Positions 20,668 to 22,335 of a DNA stretch of 22,335 bases are shown here, piece by piece. This DNA comes from a virus. How positions within the stretch are numbered: the stretch's first letter is position 1; every line of letters begins with the position of its first letter. Position numbers and translations under genes: made by a program. The stretch lies in the IMG/VR virus record IMGVR_UViG_3300012988_000174, positions 1-22,335 of that record. One strand, given 5' to 3'. The notes below the pieces were generated by a model. The model ran no database searches, was not told the origin of the DNA, and saw only the letters and a list, made by a program, of their open reading frames with translations.

Positions 20668-20857
20668 CGTTTTTCGATCACGGATTGTTACATTGAAACG
20701 GTTGCGGTTTCGGATTATCGGATTGCGCGCGGAACAAACCACAACCTTAACTAACCTTTATGCGCCGAAAGGCGCGGTCGAAACCCCTTCAATGTGACAC
20801 AATGTCGCACCTCCCAAATAAACCTGTTGACCAATCCCCAAATCTATGAACGCGCAA

Positions 20858-20872
20858 TGTGTGTTTCACACA
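20858..20872. repeat. Palindrome copy 20, TTT-centre variant
   Basis: TGTGTG-TTT-CACACA, intact arms with an altered centre, in the gene-poor region. A shorter degenerate piece, TGTGACACA, lies near 20793. Confidence 0.7.
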
Positions 20873-21159
20873 ATGGGTTTTTGATCCTAACAACCTATGG
20901 ATGGTCGCCCGTGTGTGTGCGCGCGTGTTCGCGATCACAATTTCCCCAACTTGTCAAATAGCTGAATTTCCGAAATTGGAGTGGGTGTGTCAAATCAGGT
21001 ACACCCTAAGGTTGTATGCATATTTGCATATCAGCTAGCTATGCGCTACACGCATGCCCCGTATCCCCCCCTATTTCAAAAATGTAACAATTCGTGATTT
21101 GACTTTTGCGGGGGTCCCGAAGGGGGGGGCCTACGCGACATCTTAGCGTTGTTTTTGAT

Positions 21160-21200
21160 GATTTTAGTGTGATTTAGTGTGATTTTGTGTGATTTTGTGT
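21160..21200 (+). repeat. Tandem AT-rich iteron-like repeats
   Basis: Four consecutive units: GATTTTAGTGT (21160-21170), GATTTAGTGT (21171-21180), GATTTTGTGT (21181-21190) and GATTTTGTGT (21191-21200). They lead into GTTTTACACG and an inverted repeat GCTCA-TTTT-TGAGC (21218-21231), with CATTTTTGAG repeated. Typical of iterons or DNA-unwinding elements. Confidence 0.75.
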
Positions 21201-21259
21201 GTTTTACACGCGATTTAGCTCATTTTTGAGCATTTTTGAGCATATTTAACTCAATTTCG

Positions 21260-21308
21260 CTATATATACTGAGTCATTCGCGACGCAAGCGTCTATATAT
21301 ACTGAGTC
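21260..21308 (+). repeat. 16-bp direct repeat pair flanking an inverted repeat
   Basis: CTATATATACTGAGTC at 21260-21275 and again at 21293-21308, 33 bp start to start. Between them GACGC-AA-GCGTC forms a 5-bp inverted repeat. Palindrome copy 21 starts two bases after the second unit. Confidence 0.8.
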
Positions 21309-21310
21309 GA

Positions 21311-21325
21311 TGTGTGTGACACACA
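21311..21325. repeat. Palindrome copy 21 (ahead of RNA promoter)
   Basis: TGTGTGTGACACACA, 7-bp arms around G21318, between the 16-bp direct repeats and the + promoter (66 bp upstream of its -35). Confidence 0.88.
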
Positions 21326-21390
21326 AGATTATGCACCATGGGGGTGTGACAATATGACGCAGTTTAAATGCGATTGAATTGAAAAAAGGG

Positions 21391-21419
21391 TTGACAACCG
21401 CGCCTACGGCGATTATAAT
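21391..21419 (+). promoter_or_regulatory. Fully consensus sigma70 promoter
   Basis: TTGACA (21391-21396), 17-bp spacer, TATAAT (21414-21419): a perfect match in both boxes. It points into a 79-nt segment that ends in a terminator and has no convincing protein gene. Confidence 0.92.
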
Positions 21420-21425
21420 GCTTTC

Positions 21426-21504
21426 AAATGATCGTTAAAAGGCTCTGGGCCTTAGATCAATGAGAAAACCCCCTCAGATGTAATGTCTGGGGGGGTTTAT
21501 CTTT
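21426..21504 (+). ncRNA. Candidate small RNA (~79 nt) ending in a terminator
   Basis: Expected start near 21426, seven bases after the -10 box. The transcript would carry a small hairpin AAGGC-TCTGG-GCCTT (about 21439-21453) enclosed by GATC/GATC, then the terminator hairpin 21466-21498 and TATCTTT. Size and layout resemble phage regulators such as the lambda oop RNA, but no family is recognised. An 11-codon ATG frame (21428-21463, MIVKRLWALDQ) begins 2 nt from the predicted start and could be a leaderless peptide; I consider this less likely than a non-coding RNA. Confidence 0.7.
21466..21504. terminator. Bidirectional terminator
   Basis: A 13-bp stem with one T-G wobble: 21466-21478 (AAACCCCCTCAGA) with 21486-21498 (TCTGGGGGGGTTT), loop 7 nt. 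The + side is followed by ATCTTT; the - side by TTTCTCATT after the A-T pairs. It can end both the candidate small RNA and the - transcript of the 149-aa gene. Confidence 0.88.
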
Positions 21505-21558
21505 GGGTACATTAAAGAAGGAAGTGGGCGGCCACGTATGAACGTGAATTGCGCTTCG

Positions 21559-22008
21559 CTATATAGTCTTATTCTTCTTTTGGACTGCTCGCTTTTTATC
21601 AGTTCGATATTGAACGAACTTAGCAGCGTTCTTTTTAATCTTCTCAGCAATCTTCTTTGGGTTCTGTCTACGCTCAGTCATGCGTTCAGCTATCAATGGA
21701 TATTCAGTTAGGTTATTAACGTCATATAACCTTACAGCCTCATCCAAAGCGGCTTGGGTTATTTTAGGAGCGCGGTCATCCCTGAATTGTAATATGTTCC
21801 TTTCCGTCGCGATTGTACTAGGGACTCCTATATAACCACGTTCAACATTAACCGCTACAAGGCTTTTAGGCAGCCATGCATATCCTGCGGTTTCACTGTC
21901 TGCAAACTCAACCTTAATCCCCTTATCAGTCTCATTCAATATCTTCGTGAATTTCATATAGATCATGTTGAATAGTTTTAGATCACTGCCGTATATCCTG
22001 TATGGCAT
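21559..22008 (-). CDS. Hypothetical protein with basic C-terminus (149 aa)
   Basis: Start ATG at 22008 with GGAGG seven bases upstream; an ATG at 22020 and a start at 22035 are alternatives without a better site. The body is mixed alpha/beta (MPYRIYGSDLKLFNMIYMKF, IKVEFADSETAGYAWLPKSL, NVERGYIGVPSTIATERNIL). The C-terminal 40 residues are Lys-rich (NPKKIAEKIKKNAAKFVQYR, DKKRAVQKKNK), suggesting nucleic-acid or membrane-surface binding. It is the first - gene from the divergent promoter region and thus probably an early gene. No family recognised. Confidence 0.75.
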   Translation of the reverse strand: MPYRIYGSDLKLFNMIYMKFTKILNETDKGIKVEFADSETAGYAWLPKSLVAVNVERGYIGVPSTIATERNILQFRDDRAPKITQAALDEAVRLYDVNNLTEYPLIAERMTERRQNPKKIAEKIKKNAAKFVQYRTDKKRAVQKKNKTI

Positions 22009-22023
22009 GTTCGCCTCCATACT

Positions 22024-22038
22024 TGTGTGTGTCACACA
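22024..22038. repeat. Palindrome copy 22 (149-aa gene leader)
   Basis: TGTGTGTGTCACACA, about 15-17 nt upstream of the ATG at 22008 and 68 bp downstream of the -10 at 22107. Confidence 0.88.
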
Positions 22039-22074
22039 TGGGTTTATCGATGCGGTACTCGCTCCCCCCAGTCC

Positions 22075-22088
22075 CCCCCATATGGGGG
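22075..22088. repeat. Palindrome in the 149-aa gene leader
   Basis: CCCCCATATGGGGG, a perfect 14-bp palindrome flanked by further C tracts. In the leftward transcript it lies near the 5' end and could form a hairpin ahead of palindrome copy 22. Confidence 0.65.
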
Positions 22089-22106
22089 CCGAGATGGAAT
22101 GTAAGG

Positions 22107-22135
22107 ATCATACACGAGTGTACAGCACTTGTCAA
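22107..22135 (-). promoter_or_regulatory. Leftward promoter of the 149-aa gene
   Basis: -35 TTGACA (22130-22135), 17-bp spacer, -10 TATGAT (22107-22112). Divergent from the + promoter about 85 bp to the right. Confidence 0.85.
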
Positions 22136-22192
22136 GCATTATTTAACTGGGTTCCATGCCTGCGACGATATGTCGCACCCTGTGACAGGCTA

Positions 22193-22207
22193 TGTGTGTG
22201 TCACACA
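22193..22207. repeat. Palindrome copy 23 (between divergent promoters)
   Basis: TGTGTGTGTCACACA, between the two divergent -35 boxes, 10 bp upstream of the rightward -35 (22218). Confidence 0.88.
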
Positions 22208-22217
22208 GAGAAAACGC

Positions 22218-22248
22218 TTGACACGGGTGTAGAATATGCTATTATAAT
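22218..22248 (+). promoter_or_regulatory. Rightward promoter reading out of the window
   Basis: -35 TTGACA (22218-22223) and TATAAT (22243-22248) with 19-bp spacing; TATTAT (22240-22245) gives 16 bp. The spacer contains ATATGCTAT, resembling half of the palindrome at the 16.37-kb promoter. The regulated gene is beyond the window; AGGAAGG after copy 24 may be its ribosome-binding site. Confidence 0.75.
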
Positions 22249-22281
22249 GCTCGGTGGTGTTGCGCGCGGGCCTCGGAACCT

Positions 22282-22296
22282 TGTGTGACACACACA
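22282..22296. repeat. Palindrome copy 24 (rightward leader)
   Basis: TGTGTGACACACACA, 33 bp downstream of the rightward -10 and directly followed by GGAAGG. No start codon giving an open frame at good spacing is clear in the last 40 bases. Confidence 0.85.
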
Positions 22297-22335
22297 GGAA
22301 GGTGGAATTGATCCAGCGAGTCCATCTTTCATGAG

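Larger units (their letters stand above)
20521..21558. other. Gene-poor region; possible origin or control region
   Basis: About 1 kb with no protein gene I can support. It holds palindrome copies 19-21; a GCGCC-GAAA-GGCGC hairpin at 20762-20775; an odd palindrome AATTTC-C-GAAATT near 20974; TATGCA-TATT-TGCATA at 21015-21030; C and G homopolymer tracts near 21065, 21121 and 21489; tandem AT-rich repeats at 21160-21200; a pair of 16-bp direct repeats at 21260 and 21293; and a consensus promoter with terminator. Iteron-like repeats with AT-rich flanks are typical of origins, but a regulatory hub is equally possible. Confidence 0.5.

Noticed and set aside
20940-21000. Further leftward promoters from TTGACA near 20955 and 20990
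   Set aside because: TTGACA is present on the - strand in both, but no -10-like hexamer occurs at 16-18 bp.
21428-21463. Leader-peptide attenuator (11 codons before a terminator)
   Set aside because: No run of regulatory codons, no alternative antiterminator pairing visible and no downstream + gene to regulate; kept only as an alternative product of the small RNA.
4594-22296. CRISPR-like array from the repeated palindromes
   Set aside because: Spacing is irregular, from tens of bases to several kilobases, with genes between copies; no uniform spacers and no cas genes other than a Cas4-like phage nuclease.

Overview
The window looks like part of a tailed double-stranded DNA phage genome. The evidence is one very large, 5'-truncated virion-type gene on the + strand (1-4593), followed by a long, tightly packed block of small - strand genes (4602-20520) that includes a replication/recombination set, and near the right edge a divergent promoter region. 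No integrase, tRNA, capsid, portal or terminase gene is recognisable here. The promoters match the bacterial sigma70 consensus (TTGACA, 17 bp, TATACT/TATAAT), so host RNA polymerase probably reads the early genes. The host cannot be named from this window; a proteobacterium is a reasonable guess.

Layout. (1) 1-4593 (+): end of the late operon, a giant virion protein. (2) 4602-11900 (-): DNA metabolism. This holds an 80-aa protein, a uracil-DNA-glycosylase-like/DNA polymerase I fusion, a zinc ribbon, a RecD-like helicase, a ribbon-helix-helix-like protein, a ssDNA-binding-like protein, a Sak4/RecA-like ATPase and a Cas4/RecB-like Fe-S nuclease. (3) 11893-18344 (-): a dense series of small genes, many joined by TAATG or ATGA stop/start overlaps. 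They include a DUF2829/Tad2-like anti-Thoeris candidate, a DUF7694-like protein, an HTH regulator, a winged-helix-like protein and several Cys-rich proteins. (4) 18470-20520 (-): an insulated single gene of 319 aa with its own promoter and terminator, then a small secreted protein, a small membrane protein and a 54-aa protein. (5) 20521-21558: about 1 kb without genes, with tandem AT-rich repeats, hairpins and a consensus promoter reading into a bidirectional terminator, which suggests a small RNA of about 79 nt. (6) 21559-22335: a 149-aa - strand gene and two divergent promoters; the + promoter reads out of the window.

The most striking signal is a short palindrome, TGTGTG-N3-CACACA with core TGTGTGTCACACA or its complement, present about 24 times (17 exact 13-bp cores; fewer than 0.001 expected by chance at uniform composition). 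Copies sit mainly in non-coupled gene junctions, typically 10-28 nt upstream of a start codon and directly 5' of the Shine-Dalgarno sequence. Each protein-gene promoter recognised has one 33-68 bp downstream of its -10; the sixth promoter, for the candidate RNA, has one upstream. Genes coupled by overlapping stop/start codons mostly lack one. This resembles in logic, not in sequence, the stoperators and start-associated sequences of mycobacteriophages, and may be a genome-wide regulatory system of this phage. A second operator-like palindrome overlaps the -10 region of the 16.37-kb promoter (near-perfect at 18.44 kb), and the operon driven by the first of these encodes two DNA-binding candidates.
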